In this document: in pieces, positions 24,511-32,892 of the stretch
How positions within the stretch are numbered: the first letter of the stretch is position 1
How the letters are laid out: each line of letters begins with the position of its first letter
Source of the DNA: Streptomyces ortus
GTDB taxonomy: Bacteria; Actinomycetota; Actinomycetes; Streptomycetales; Streptomycetaceae
Assembly (NCBI RefSeq): GCF_026341275.1
Contig: NZ_JAIFZO010000002.1
Span: 7,656,118 to 7,720,117, forward strand
Direction of reading: 5' to 3'
DNA: 64,000 bases
Program-made: the position numbers and the translations under genes
Notes under the pieces: generated by a model
Told to the model about the DNA's origin: nothing
Database searches by the model: none
The model's input: the letters and a program-made list of their open reading frames with translations, nothing else

Positions 24511-26574
24511 TCAGCTGCTGTGGACGCCCACCTCGTACAGGGAGTACCCCCAGTCCGTACCGCGATCCAGCCCGTGGACCCGCACGTGACGCGCGGGTAC
24601 GCCGGAGAACCGGGCCGTGTCCAGGCCGCCGTCCCCGGCGGTGGTGGACCACACGGACTGCCAGTCGGTGCCGTTGGTGGAGACCTCCACGCGGTACGAC
24701 TTCGCGTACGCCCGTTCCCAGTCGAGGGTGACGCGCTTGACCGTGCGGGTGGAGCCGAGGTCGACCCGCAGCCACTGGTCGTCGCTCCAGTCACTGGCCC
24801 AGCGGGTGCCCGTGTCGCCGTCCACGGCCCGGCCGGGCGCGTAACTGGTGAAGATGCTCGACTCCGACGAACTGGCCGACGCGGGCGCCCCCTTGGCGAG
24901 GTTCACCCCGGCCTGGTGCTGCTCGGCCGCGCCCCAGGTGTCGAGGTAGGACTCGGCGCCCCGGAACAGGTCGTCCACGACGCCCTGGCCCGCGACCAGC
25001 CGGATGTCCTCGATCCAGTCCGGGACGAGACCGTAGTGGGCGGCGCCGTCGGTGTTGATGTCCCAGGTGCGCTGCCCGGTGGTCTGCCGGTCGAGCACGG
25101 CGGTGCCGTCGGTGCTGCGGAACGGGTACGTGACCGGGTTCGGGGCGTCCGCGCCACGCGGGGCGGGCCAGCCGCCGACACCGTTCATGTCGGTGCCGTA
25201 GCCGTACCCCACGTCGTACTTGTCGCGCAGGGCCTTCGTCCGTGCGGCCTCCGCGCCGAACTCCTCGGAGCCGTGCATGTACTGGGCGATGAAGCCGCCG
25301 AGGCGGTAGACCCGCTCGGTCCAGTTGAGGTCCATCCAGCTGTGCGAGGAGATCACGCCGGGGTACGACTCCGCCTCGAAGATGTCGAGGGCGCGGCCGG
25401 TGGCCTTGACCCCCATGTGGTCGATCTCCAGCATCATCTTGCGCTTCATCAGCCCGCGGACCGCGTACTCGCCGAGATCCGTGAGCCCCCGCTTATTGCA
25501 CTGCGCGTCCTCGTCGTACGACGGTACGTCGACGCCCGCGGGCAGTTCCTTCTCCGCGCCCGGCGCCGCCGCGCCCCCGATGGGGTTGTCGTGCTGCGGG
25601 CCCGCGCACTTCTCCGTCTGCCAGAAGGTGCCCGTCGACAGGAACTGGCCGACGTTGATCGCCGTACCGAGGCCGCCCTCGTCGAACCTGACTCCGCACA
25701 GCGCGTTGTCGAACTTGTGGCACAGGAACATGCTGCGCACGCCGAGGTCGTACAACTCGTCCAATCCGGCGTCGATGTCGGCCTTGTCGCACTGCGCGAT
25801 GTCCAGGACCTGCTTGCAGCCGAAGGGCTCGGACGTCTCCACGCCGAGGACGACGGCGAGTTTGCCCTGCTGGGCGACCTCGCGGGCCTGGGCGCTGTCG
25901 GTGACGATCCTGAACCAGCCCCGGCCGGGGCCGCCGTACATGGCGTCGATGTAGTCCTGCATGTCGTACGTCAGCTTCGCCTGCAGCCGGATCGAGGTCA
26001 TCTCGTCGCAACTGCGGTCCTTGAAGGGGTACACCGAGCAGATCACGCCGTTGGTGACGAGGTCGTTGACGAGGACGCGCTGGCCGCCGCGCCAGGCCCG
26101 CTCGACCCAGGCGTAGTAGTTCTGCTGGTGGGTCAGCGAGTCGTGGGCGGGCCAGTCCCGGAACGTGGGCCAGCCGTCCGGATCGTGCTTGCCGTCACCG
26201 CCGTTGGTGATGAAGTCGAAGATCGCCAGCGAGCCGTCGGGGTAGTGCTCGGGACAGTCCTTGAGGGCGTCGGCGACTCCCGCCTTCGAGAACGGCTTGC
26301 CGCAGATGAGCCGACCGCCGAACGCCTCGTTGGCCATGATGTGGTTGTGCGCGTCGACGAACCCGCGCACCTCGCCCTGGGAGTTCGTGCCCTTGAAGGG
26401 CTCCCCGGTGACGTCGATCCGCGAGTCGGGCGCGGGCCGCGCCGTCGGGTCCCACCAGTTCGCCCCGGCGGCGGAGCTGGGCGTGGGCCCGAGCGCCATG
26501 GCCATCACGACGAGCAGCAGCGACAGGACCGTGAGAGGTCGGCGCCGGTGGAGAGGCGGTCGGGTCATGAACAT
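24511..26574 (-). CDS. Secreted dipeptidase-like metallohydrolase with F5/8 discoidin domain
   Basis: 687 aa. A Sec signal (LTVLSLLLVVMAMALGP, cleavage near SSAA) is followed by a large TIM-barrel hydrolase. Metal-ligand motifs are VDAHNHIM (about 74), LEIDHMG, GVISSHSW and GYGTDMNG, in the order seen in renal (membrane) dipeptidase-type amidohydrolases. The last 125 residues form a galactose-binding-like discoidin domain (ASASSSESS, RWASDWSDDQWLRVDLGS, KRVTLDWERAYAKSY). The substrate is unknown. The start is one of GTG 26577, ATG 26574 or ATG 26568. A TetR gene follows in the same operon. Confidence 0.85.
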   Translation of the reverse strand: MFMTRPPLHRRRPLTVLSLLLVVMAMALGPTPSSAAGANWWDPTARPAPDSRIDVTGEPFKGTNSQGEVRGFVDAHNHIMANEAFGGRLICGKPFSKAGVADALKDCPEHYPDGSLAIFDFITNGGDGKHDPDGWPTFRDWPAHDSLTHQQNYYAWVERAWRGGQRVLVNDLVTNGVICSVYPFKDRSCDEMTSIRLQAKLTYDMQDYIDAMYGGPGRGWFRIVTDSAQAREVAQQGKLAVVLGVETSEPFGCKQVLDIAQCDKADIDAGLDELYDLGVRSMFLCHKFDNALCGVRFDEGGLGTAINVGQFLSTGTFWQTEKCAGPQHDNPIGGAAAPGAEKELPAGVDVPSYDEDAQCNKRGLTDLGEYAVRGLMKRKMMLEIDHMGVKATGRALDIFEAESYPGVISSHSWMDLNWTERVYRLGGFIAQYMHGSEEFGAEAARTKALRDKYDVGYGYGTDMNGVGGWPAPRGADAPNPVTYPFRSTDGTAVLDRQTTGQRTWDINTDGAAHYGLVPDWIEDIRLVAGQGVVDDLFRGAESYLDTWGAAEQHQAGVNLAKGAPASASSSESSIFTSYAPGRAVDGDTGTRWASDWSDDQWLRVDLGSTRTVKRVTLDWERAYAKSYRVEVSTNGTDWQSVWSTTAGDGGLDTARFSGVPARHVRVHGLDRGTDWGYSLYEVGVHSS

Positions 26575-26828
26575 CACCCACGTCTTCGGTCGGCGGCACG
26601 CTGCTTGTCATGACTCCTGCAAACGCGTGGGACGAGAATCCCGACTGCGGCGAAGAGAGTCAAGGGTCCGGGACGGATGACCTGATGACTCGTAGGACTC
26701 CGGCAGGAGCACGACCTGACAGTGGCGGGACCGGGATGGTAGAAGCGGGGCATGACCATGTGTTCCACCCGTACTTTCATCAGCGCCGACTCCGCCGCCG
26801 CCCGCACCTGTGCCCCGGGCGGCGCACG

Positions 26829-27491
26829 ATGACCGCCGGCATCGACACCCCCGACCCCAGGGGCCGTACCGGACTCGACCGGGTCGGCCTGGACCTGACG
26901 GGGAACCCCCGGGTCAGGGTGCGGGACGTGAAACTGCTGTCCTGCCACTGGTACGTGGAGCGCACCACGACGTTCGACCTCCGGCTCGCCGACGGCACCT
27001 GGTCCACGCAGGAGCGCGAGACGCACGACCGCGGCAACGGCGCCACGATCCTGCTCTACGACACGGCACGCGAAACCGTCCTGCTGACCAGGCAGTTCCG
27101 CTACCCCGTGTATGTCAACGGCCATCCCGACGGCATGCTCGTCGAGACGCCGGGCGGGCTGCTGGACGATGACGACGAGCACCCCGAGGTCGCCGTGCGG
27201 CGCGAGGTCATCGAGGAGACCGGGCACACGGTCGGCGAGGTCGAGCGGGTCTTCGACGTCTATATGAGCCCGGGCTCGGTCACCGAGCGCGTCACCTTCT
27301 ACGCCGCCTCCTACGGACCGGCCACCCGCACCCACGAGGGCGGCGGACTGGACGAGGAGGGCGAGGACATCGAGACCGTCGAACTGCCCTTCAAGGAAGC
27401 CCTGCGCATGATCCGTACGGGCGAGATCGCCGACGCGAAGACCATCATGCTGTTGCAGTGGGCGGCGCTGGAAGGACCCTTCAGCAAGTGA
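26829..27491 (+). CDS. NudK-like Nudix hydrolase (GDP-mannose pyrophosphatase family)
   Basis: 220 aa. The Nudix box is GGLLDDDDEHPEVAVRREVI-EETG with an extra residue in the first loop. The following YMSPGSVTERVTFYAA, GGGLDEEGEDIETVELPF and TGEIADAKTIMLLQ match Escherichia coli NudK closely in order and wording. NudK cleaves GDP-mannose to mannose-1-phosphate and GMP; ADP-ribose is a second possible substrate. Start ATG 26829 has only a weak GGGCGG upstream. It stands alone between the dipeptidase-like gene (divergent) and the old-yellow-enzyme operon (convergent). Confidence 0.88.
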   Translation: MTAGIDTPDPRGRTGLDRVGLDLTGNPRVRVRDVKLLSCHWYVERTTTFDLRLADGTWSTQERETHDRGNGATILLYDTARETVLLTRQFRYPVYVNGHPDGMLVETPGGLLDDDDEHPEVAVRREVIEETGHTVGEVERVFDVYMSPGSVTERVTFYAASYGPATRTHEGGGLDEEGEDIETVELPFKEALRMIRTGEIADAKTIMLLQWAALEGPFSK

Positions 27492-27540
27492 GCCCTCCGC
27501 CGCGCGGGAGCGGGCGGCGCGTGCCGGGGAGCCCGCCTGC

Positions 27541-28626
27541 TCAGCCGGCGGTGTAGGCCGGGTAGTCGGTGTAGCCCTCGGTGTGACCGGCGTAGTGGGT
27601 GTCCGGGTCGTCGTCGGCCAGCGGGTGGTCCTGCGCGAAGCGCTCGACCAGGTCGGGGTTGGCGATGAAGGGGGCGCCGAAGGAGACCGCGTCGACGACG
27701 CCGCGGCCGAGGATCTCGTTGCCGAGGGCCCGGGTGAAGCCGAGGTTGGCGACGATGTTGCCCTGGTAGTGGGCGCGGTAACGGGAGAAGAGGGCGACGC
27801 GCTCCTCGATGGTGCCGGGGGCGCCCATGAGGTGCAGATAGGCGAGGTCGTTCTCGTTGAGCTTCTTGAGCAGCTGGTCGTGGTCGGCGAGTGTCTCCTC
27901 GTCCGCGGTGAAGGTGGTTCCGTTGGTCCAGCCCGGGGACATCTTCACGCCGACGCGGTCGCCGCCCCACACGTCACCGACGGCGTCGAGGATGTCGAGC
28001 AGGAACCGGGCCCGCTTCTCGCCGGTGCCTCCGTAGGCGTCGGTGCGCCGGTTGAGACGGGGGTTGAGGAACTGCGGGATCAAGTGCGACACCTGGGCGT
28101 GGAGTTCCACGCCGTCGAAACCGGCGCGGCGGGCGTTCTCGGCCGCATGGCGGTAGTCGGCGATGGTGTCGGCGATCTCGGCGGCGGTGAAGGCGCGCGG
28201 GGTGAGGGTGTCCTTCGGCCCGGCGGGGGTGAAGGACTTCTCGCCGGGGTTGACGGCCGAGGGACCGGCGGGCAGGCGGCCGTCGAGGTGGTCGGGATGG
28301 GAGACCGCTCCGACGTGGCCGAGCTGGGAGACGATCCGCCCGCCCGCCGCGTGGACGGCCTCGGTGACCTTCGCCCAGCCGGCGGTCTGTGTGTCGGTGT
28401 AGATGCCGGGGACGTCGATGAAGCCGATCGCGTCGGGGCTGACCCAGGTGCCCTCGGTGACGATGAGCCCGGCTGTGGCGCGCTGCGCGTAGTAGGTCGC
28501 GTGGAGGTCGGTGGGGGCCAGCTCGGCGTTGTGGGCGCGGGCGCGGGTCATGGGGGCCATGACGACGCTGTTGGGAAGCTCAAGCGCGCCGAGTCGGACG
28601 GGTCGCAGCAGGGGCTGGGTGGTCAT
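27541..28626 (-). CDS. Old yellow enzyme family alkene reductase
   Basis: 361 aa, FMN-binding TIM barrel: LLRPVRLGALELPNSVVMAPMTRARA at the N-terminus, NPRLNRRTDAYGGTGEKRARFLLDIL, and SFGAPFIANPDLVERF at the C-terminus. It reduces activated C=C bonds with NAD(P)H. Two active-site segments are unusual: the typical LWHVGR is LGHVGA, and the HGANGYL-type substrate loop reads HAQVSHL, so the usual Asn and Tyr are missing. Substrate range may differ. It is the last gene of a TetR-controlled operon. Confidence 0.9.
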   Translation of the reverse strand: MTTQPLLRPVRLGALELPNSVVMAPMTRARAHNAELAPTDLHATYYAQRATAGLIVTEGTWVSPDAIGFIDVPGIYTDTQTAGWAKVTEAVHAAGGRIVSQLGHVGAVSHPDHLDGRLPAGPSAVNPGEKSFTPAGPKDTLTPRAFTAAEIADTIADYRHAAENARRAGFDGVELHAQVSHLIPQFLNPRLNRRTDAYGGTGEKRARFLLDILDAVGDVWGGDRVGVKMSPGWTNGTTFTADEETLADHDQLLKKLNENDLAYLHLMGAPGTIEERVALFSRYRAHYQGNIVANLGFTRALGNEILGRGVVDAVSFGAPFIANPDLVERFAQDHPLADDDPDTHYAGHTEGYTDYPAYTAG

Positions 28627-28702
28627 GAGTGACTTCCTTGTACCGAGGAGTGGATGAGGGGGAGGGCCGGGATCAGGGTTCAGGGGTGGACGAGGGTGTG
28701 GT

Positions 28703-29305
28703 TCAGTCCTGTTTGAGGACGTGGAGGCCGGAGAGCGGGCCGCCGAGTTGCATGAGGCGTCCGCCCTCGCGCAGGGAGCCGACGTCTACGGGGGCGAACC
28801 CGAAGGCGGCGGTGAGGTCCTTCACGGTCGTCTTGGCATCGGCGTCGTCACCGGCGAGGAACAGCACCTGGCGGCCCTCCGGGTGGCGCGGGTCGGCGGC
28901 GATGTACTGGCCGTAGAGGGTGTTGAACGCCTTGACGACGCGGGCTCCGGGCAGCAGTGAGGCGACGTGTTCGCTGCCGGTGAGGTCGCCCAGGTCGGCG
29001 ATCTTCGTGTGGGGCGGCGGGGAGACGAACTGGTTGGTGGCGTCGATGACGACGCGTCCGCCGAAGTGCGGCAGCCCGGCTGTCGCGTCCGGGATCCGTG
29101 GCCAGCCGACCGCGAGGAGTACGAGGTCCGCCGCGGCGGCCTCCTCCGGGGTGCCGGCGTGCGCGAGCGGTCCGAGTTCGTCGGCGAGCCCGGCCAGGGA
29201 GGCGGGGCCGCGGCTGTTGCTCAGTACGACCTGGTGACCGTGGGCCACGGCATGACGGGCGATGGCCTGGGCGACGGTTCCGGAGCCGATGGTTCCGATC
29301 TTCAT
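28703..29305 (-). CDS. NADPH:F420-reductase-like dehydrogenase
   Basis: 200 aa, Rossmann fold: KIGTIGSGTVAQAIARHAVAHGHQVVLSNSRGP, then ADLVLLAVGWPRI and VVIDATNQF, with the GARVVKAFNTLYGQYIA block typical of the F420_oxidored family. It probably passes hydride between NADPH and F420 or a related acceptor. AAGAAGGG lies 8 bases before ATG 29305; the longer frame to 29512 is a shadow. It is the middle gene of the operon, 20 bases after the MDR gene and 76 before the old yellow enzyme. Confidence 0.9.
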   Translation of the reverse strand: MKIGTIGSGTVAQAIARHAVAHGHQVVLSNSRGPASLAGLADELGPLAHAGTPEEAAAADLVLLAVGWPRIPDATAGLPHFGGRVVIDATNQFVSPPPHTKIADLGDLTGSEHVASLLPGARVVKAFNTLYGQYIAADPRHPEGRQVLFLAGDDADAKTTVKDLTAAFGFAPVDVGSLREGGRLMQLGGPLSGLHVLKQD

Positions 29306-29325
29306 GGCGGTGCCCTTCTTGGGGT

Positions 29326-30333
29326 TCAGGACGCGGGGCTGGTGAGCAGGACGGTTCCGGTCTTGCCGGGGCGGCGGACATGGTCGACGGCCTGCGCGAA
29401 GTCGGCGAGGTCGTAGCGGGCAGCGACCTCGAAGAGTTCCGGGGAGGTCGCGGCCAGCCGGGCGGCGAAGGCGACGTCCTCGGCCCGTTCCTTGGGCGTG
29501 CGGGTCAGCCACCGGCCGACGGACACCCCCCGCACGGTCAGGGCCCGCGGTGTCAGCGCGAGCGACTCCAGCGGTGTGCTGCCCGAACCGAGCTGTCCAT
29601 AGGTGATCAGCGTGCCGCCGTCGTCGAGCAGCCCGGCCAGCTCACCGGTCAGGGATCCGCCCACCGCGTCCAGGACGACCCGGACACTCCGGCCGCCGGT
29701 CGCGTTCCGGACCTGGATGCGCCAGTCCGTGTCGGCGGTCGAGATGGTGGGCAGTGCGGGAAAGCGCTGCCGCAAGGTCTGTGCCCCCGCCGGGCCGCGT
29801 ACCAGGTTGACGAGCGGTATGTCGTGCCTGAGCGCCGCGGTGGCGACCAGTCTCCCCACCGACGAACCGGCGGCCGTCTGCACCACCGGACCCGTCCGGC
29901 CGTGCAGGGCGTCCTCGACCGCCCGCAGCAGCATGAGCAGGGTGAGCGGGTTGACCAGCATCAGGGCGGCGGTCTCGTCGCTGACGCCTTCGGGCACCGG
30001 CACCACCAGCTCGGCCGGTGCCGTGAGGAGTTCGCTCCACGCACCCGGCACCGGGAAGAACGCGACCCGTTGGCCGGACCGCAGATCCCGCACGCCCCCA
30101 CCAACGCTCTCGACGACTCCCATTCCCTCCAGGCCGGGTATCCGTGGCGTGGCGAACCGCTGGCGTGACGCGCCCGGAAAGCCCTCCACTCCCGCGAGGT
30201 CACCGGGGTGGACGGGCCGGGAGAGCACCCGCACCCGCACCTGCCCGGCCGTGGGCGCGGCAGGGGGCGGCCTTTCGCCCAGGCGCAGTACCCGCCCGGC
30301 TTCTCCGTGCTCGTCGTGGACGAGGGCGCGCAT
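29326..30333 (-). CDS. MDR-family quinone/alcohol oxidoreductase
   Basis: 335 aa, medium-chain dehydrogenase fold without the catalytic-zinc Cys. The N-terminal GroES part has VHPGDLAGVEGF and PGLEGMGVVESVGGG. The nucleotide-binding part has VVQTAAGSSVGRLVATAA and LDAVGGSLTGELAGLL. This resembles quinone oxidoreductase/trans-2-enoyl reductases (MECR-like). It is the first gene of a three-gene redox operon, divergent from the TetR regulator with twin operators between. Confidence 0.9.
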   Translation of the reverse strand: MRALVHDEHGEAGRVLRLGERPPPAAPTAGQVRVRVLSRPVHPGDLAGVEGFPGASRQRFATPRIPGLEGMGVVESVGGGVRDLRSGQRVAFFPVPGAWSELLTAPAELVVPVPEGVSDETAALMLVNPLTLLMLLRAVEDALHGRTGPVVQTAAGSSVGRLVATAALRHDIPLVNLVRGPAGAQTLRQRFPALPTISTADTDWRIQVRNATGGRSVRVVLDAVGGSLTGELAGLLDDGGTLITYGQLGSGSTPLESLALTPRALTVRGVSVGRWLTRTPKERAEDVAFAARLAATSPELFEVAARYDLADFAQAVDHVRRPGKTGTVLLTSPAS

Positions 30334-30371
30334 GACTCTCCCGTTCCCTGGGGCGTTGATGGTGATTATTG

Positions 30372-30415
30372 ATGATGTGCGTCATTGGAACTCCTGTTAT
30401 GATGAGAGCTGTCAT
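30372..30415. promoter_or_regulatory. Twin TetR operators in the divergent promoter
   Basis: Two copies of TGATGA-N6-TCATTG (cores ATGA-TGTGCG-TCAT at 30372-30385 and ATGA-GAGCTG-TCAT at 30402-30415) lie between the MDR operon and the TetR gene. The centres are 30 bases apart, about three helical turns on the same face. The AT-rich interval 30361-30420 also stands out from the surroundings and must hold both promoters. Confidence 0.75.
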
Positions 30416-30453
30416 TGAAAAGGTCAAGTCGAGAGCGACGCGAGAGGACGGCC

Positions 30454-31062
30454 ATGCCGCGGATCACCAAGGAGGACAAGGCCCGCAACCGGCAGAACAT
30501 CCTTGACGCGGCGGGCCGCATGTTCCGCTCGCAGGGCGTCGACGCGGTCGGCATCGCCGAGCTGATGAAGGAGGCCGGACTCACCCACGGCGGCTTCTAC
30601 AACCACTTCGCCTCGAAGAACGACCTGGTCGTGGAGGTGTGCGGGGCCTCCTTCGCCGCCTCGCTCGGCGTCCTGGCCCAAACGGTGGAGGACGGTCCGG
30701 ACCACGACGCCACCCCGCTGGAGCGGGTCGTGGCCGGGTACCTGTCCAGCGCACACCGTGACGCCCCGGACGGCGGCTGCCCCTCCGCCGCCCTGGTCAC
30801 CGACGCCGGACGGCACAGCGAAGCCGTGCAGAGCGCGTACGCCGAAGGTGTCGAGGGGTATCTCAGCGGCTTCGCCGCCGAGTTCCTGCGCGAGGCGCGC
30901 GAGGAGGGTCGCGAACTCGCACCGGCCGAGGCCCGCCACAGAGCCGTCCGCCTGCTCAGCGAAATGGTCGGCGCGCTGATGCTCGCCCGCGCCGTACGCC
31001 ACGTGGAGCCCGAGCTCTCGGACGAGATCCTGCGGGCCGGCCGCCGCGACGCGGTCGACTGA
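30454..31062 (+). CDS. TetR-family repressor of the divergent redox operon
   Basis: 202 aa. The HTH is RNRQNILDAAGRMFRSQGVDAVGIAELMKEAGLTHGGFYNHFASKNDLVVEV; the THGGFYNHF recognition helix is typical of the YxaF/LmrA-like group. The C-terminal domain has PDGGCPSAALVTDAGR, a Cys-containing pocket often linked to electrophile or quinone sensing in this group. GAGAGG lies 7 bases before ATG 30454. I infer that it represses itself and the divergent MDR/F420/OYE operon through the twin operators, and is relieved by electrophiles that the operon reduces. Confidence 0.9.
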   Translation: MPRITKEDKARNRQNILDAAGRMFRSQGVDAVGIAELMKEAGLTHGGFYNHFASKNDLVVEVCGASFAASLGVLAQTVEDGPDHDATPLERVVAGYLSSAHRDAPDGGCPSAALVTDAGRHSEAVQSAYAEGVEGYLSGFAAEFLREAREEGRELAPAEARHRAVRLLSEMVGALMLARAVRHVEPELSDEILRAGRRDAVD

Positions 31063-31129
31063 GGCGACCCGGGTCGGGGCCGCCGCGGCACGGGCGCCGA
31101 GCCATGCGCGACAGACGGCCCGGCCCGTG

Positions 31130-31203
31130 TATGACGGGTCTGCGGGCCAGGTTCTCAGCTAATACGGACCAGCTTCTCAGCTATGACGGGTCGGGTTCTC
31201 AGC
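31130..31203. repeat. 22-30-bp direct repeats at the TauE/SafE 3' end
   Basis: Three units ending in TTCTCAGC (31130-31159, 31160-31181, 31182-31203) start with TATGACGGGT or TAATACGGAC. The last overlaps the stop codon of the exporter gene. This looks like tandem duplication of the gene's 3' end. Confidence 0.65.
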
Positions 31204-32002
31204 GGAGCAGCAGTTGGACGAGGGCCACGGTGCCGATCGTCACGATGAGGGTGCGCAGGACCACCGGGCTGAAGCGGCGGCCCACCGCGGCGCCGAGCTG
31301 CCCCCCGATCGCCGAGCCGACCGCGATCAGCGCGACGGCCGTCCAGTCGAAGTCCGCCACGAAGAGGAAGAAGGTCGCGGCGACGGTGTTGACGACGGCG
31401 ACGAGGACGTTCTTGACGGCGGTGAGGCGTTGCATCGTCTCGTCCAGGAGCACCCCCATCAACGACATGTAGATGATCCCCTGCGCCGCCGCGAAGTAGC
31501 CGCCGTAGACGCTCGCGAGGGTCAGACCGACGAACAGCAGCGGTCCGCCGTCCCGGCGGACCGGGCCGCCGGGCGTGCCGGGTGTGTCGGTGGTGGCCGA
31601 CGGCGAACGAACTTCCCGGCGGCGGCGCAGCCGTTTGGTGATCAGCGGCTGGAAGGCGACCAGGACGAGCGCCAGACCCACCACGACCGGCACGATTTTC
31701 TCGAACGCCGTCGCGGGCAGGGCCAGCAGCAGTACGGCCCCCGAGAAACCGCCCAGCAGCGCACCCACGCTCAGCCTGAGGATGCGCCGCCGCTGACCGC
31801 GCAGCTCCTTGCGGTAGCCGAACGCCCCGCTGACGGCGCCCGGGACCAGACCGAGCGCGTTCGAGACGGTCGCGGTGACAGGTGGCAGGCCGGTGGCGAG
31901 CAGTACGGGAAAGGTGATCAGGGTGCCGGAACCGACGACGGTGTTGACCCCGCCCGCACCCACGCCCGCCGCGAACACCGCCACGGCCTCCCACGGCGTC
32001 AC
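31199..32002 (-). CDS. TauE/SafE-family sulfite/organic anion exporter
   Basis: 267 aa with about eight membrane helices in two halves. The N-terminal half has GAGGVNTVVGSGTLITFPVLLATGLPP, the classic TauE/SafE opening. The C-terminal half repeats it with GYFAAAQGIIYMSLMGVLL. A cytosolic Arg-rich and Pro/Thr loop separates them. It probably exports sulfite, sulfoacetate or a related anion. The start is GTG. No sulphur-metabolism gene adjoins it, so the substrate is open. Confidence 0.9.
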   Translation of the reverse strand: MTPWEAVAVFAAGVGAGGVNTVVGSGTLITFPVLLATGLPPVTATVSNALGLVPGAVSGAFGYRKELRGQRRRILRLSVGALLGGFSGAVLLLALPATAFEKIVPVVVGLALVLVAFQPLITKRLRRRREVRSPSATTDTPGTPGGPVRRDGGPLLFVGLTLASVYGGYFAAAQGIIYMSLMGVLLDETMQRLTAVKNVLVAVVNTVAATFFLFVADFDWTAVALIAVGSAIGGQLGAAVGRRFSPVVLRTLIVTIGTVALVQLLLR

Positions 32003-32119
32003 GCGACGCCCCGCCGCACACTGCTGGTCATGATCACGGAACCGACGGTAGACGACCGACGGTTCGGCGGGCGCCGCACCATGGCCCGCGGCGCCGCCGG
32101 GCCGCAGCAGGCCCGCGGG

Positions 32120-32740
32120 TCACTCGAACCGTGAGACGTCGCCGGCACCCTTGCGGACGATCTCCGCCTCGCCGCTGGAGAAGTCGATGACCGTGGTCGG
32201 CTCGGTACCGCAGTCGCCGGAGTCGATGACCGCGTCGACGGAGTGGTCGAGCCGCTCCTTGATCTCCCAGCCCTGGGTCATCGGCTCCTCCTCGTCGGGC
32301 AGGAGGAGGGTGCTGGACAGCAGCGGCTCACCGAGCTCGGCGAGCAGTGCCTGGGCGACCACATGGTCGGGGATGCGGACCCCGACGGTCTTCTTCTTGG
32401 GGTGCAGCAGCTTGCGCGGGACCTCCCGGGTCGCGGGGAGGATGAAGGTGTAACTGCCGGGCGTCGACGCCTTGATGGCGCGGAACACGTCGTTGTCGAC
32501 CTGCACGAACTGACCGAGCTGTGCGAAGTTCTGGCACACCAGCGTGAAGTGGTGACGGTCGTCGAGCCGGCGGATGGAGCGGATCCGGTCGATACCGTCA
32601 CGACTGCCCAGCTGGCACCCCAGCGCGAAGCAGGAGTCCGTGGGATAGACGACGAGCGCACCCGCGCGAATGGAGTCGGCGACCTGGGTGATGGTGCGCG
32701 CCTGAGGATTCTCGGGATGAACATCGAAGTACTTTGCCAC
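32120..32740 (-). CDS. YciO/YrdC/Sua5-family protein
   Basis: 206 aa. The domain runs from ADSIRAGALVVYPTDSCFALGCQLGSRDGIDRIRSIRRL, through GSYTFILPATREVPRKLLHPKKKTVGVRIPDH, to DCGTEPTTVIDFSSGEAEIVRKGAGDV. The KKTVGVRIPD and PTTVIDF motifs bind ATP and RNA-like ligands. Length and the missing C-terminal Sua5 domain favour YciO rather than the essential threonylcarbamoyl-AMP synthase TsaC, though weak TsaC activity is possible. It lies downstream of the transhydrogenase-related region with its own promoter. Confidence 0.9.
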   Translation of the reverse strand: MAKYFDVHPENPQARTITQVADSIRAGALVVYPTDSCFALGCQLGSRDGIDRIRSIRRLDDRHHFTLVCQNFAQLGQFVQVDNDVFRAIKASTPGSYTFILPATREVPRKLLHPKKKTVGVRIPDHVVAQALLAELGEPLLSSTLLLPDEEEPMTQGWEIKERLDHSVDAVIDSGDCGTEPTTVIDFSSGEAEIVRKGAGDVSRFE

Positions 32741-32837
32741 CCGGTGAGCTTATGCCCCCGGCCGTCGCCGACGACGCAGGCCCGCCTCTCGGGCGGCTCC
32801 TCAGGCGGCTCCTCAGGGGTGCGGGCGACCCCCGCCA

Positions 32838-32873
32838 GCGGGCACCGGGCGCGTCACCGCACCCGGTGCCCGC
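32838..32873 (-). terminator. Terminator after the transhydrogenase gene
   Basis: A perfect 12-bp stem GCGGGCACCGGG with a 12-base loop lies 20 bases past the stop of the transhydrogenase gene, in the gap to the YciO start. A short repeat GGCGGCTCCTCA (twice, near 32790-32815) lies beyond it. Confidence 0.75.
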
Positions 32874-32892
32874 GAAGGCGTCCGGCATCCGG

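Noticed and set aside
24520..26613. 697-aa plus-strand frame opposite the discoidin hydrolase
   Set aside because: Shadow; valine-rich, no domain, wrong codon bias.
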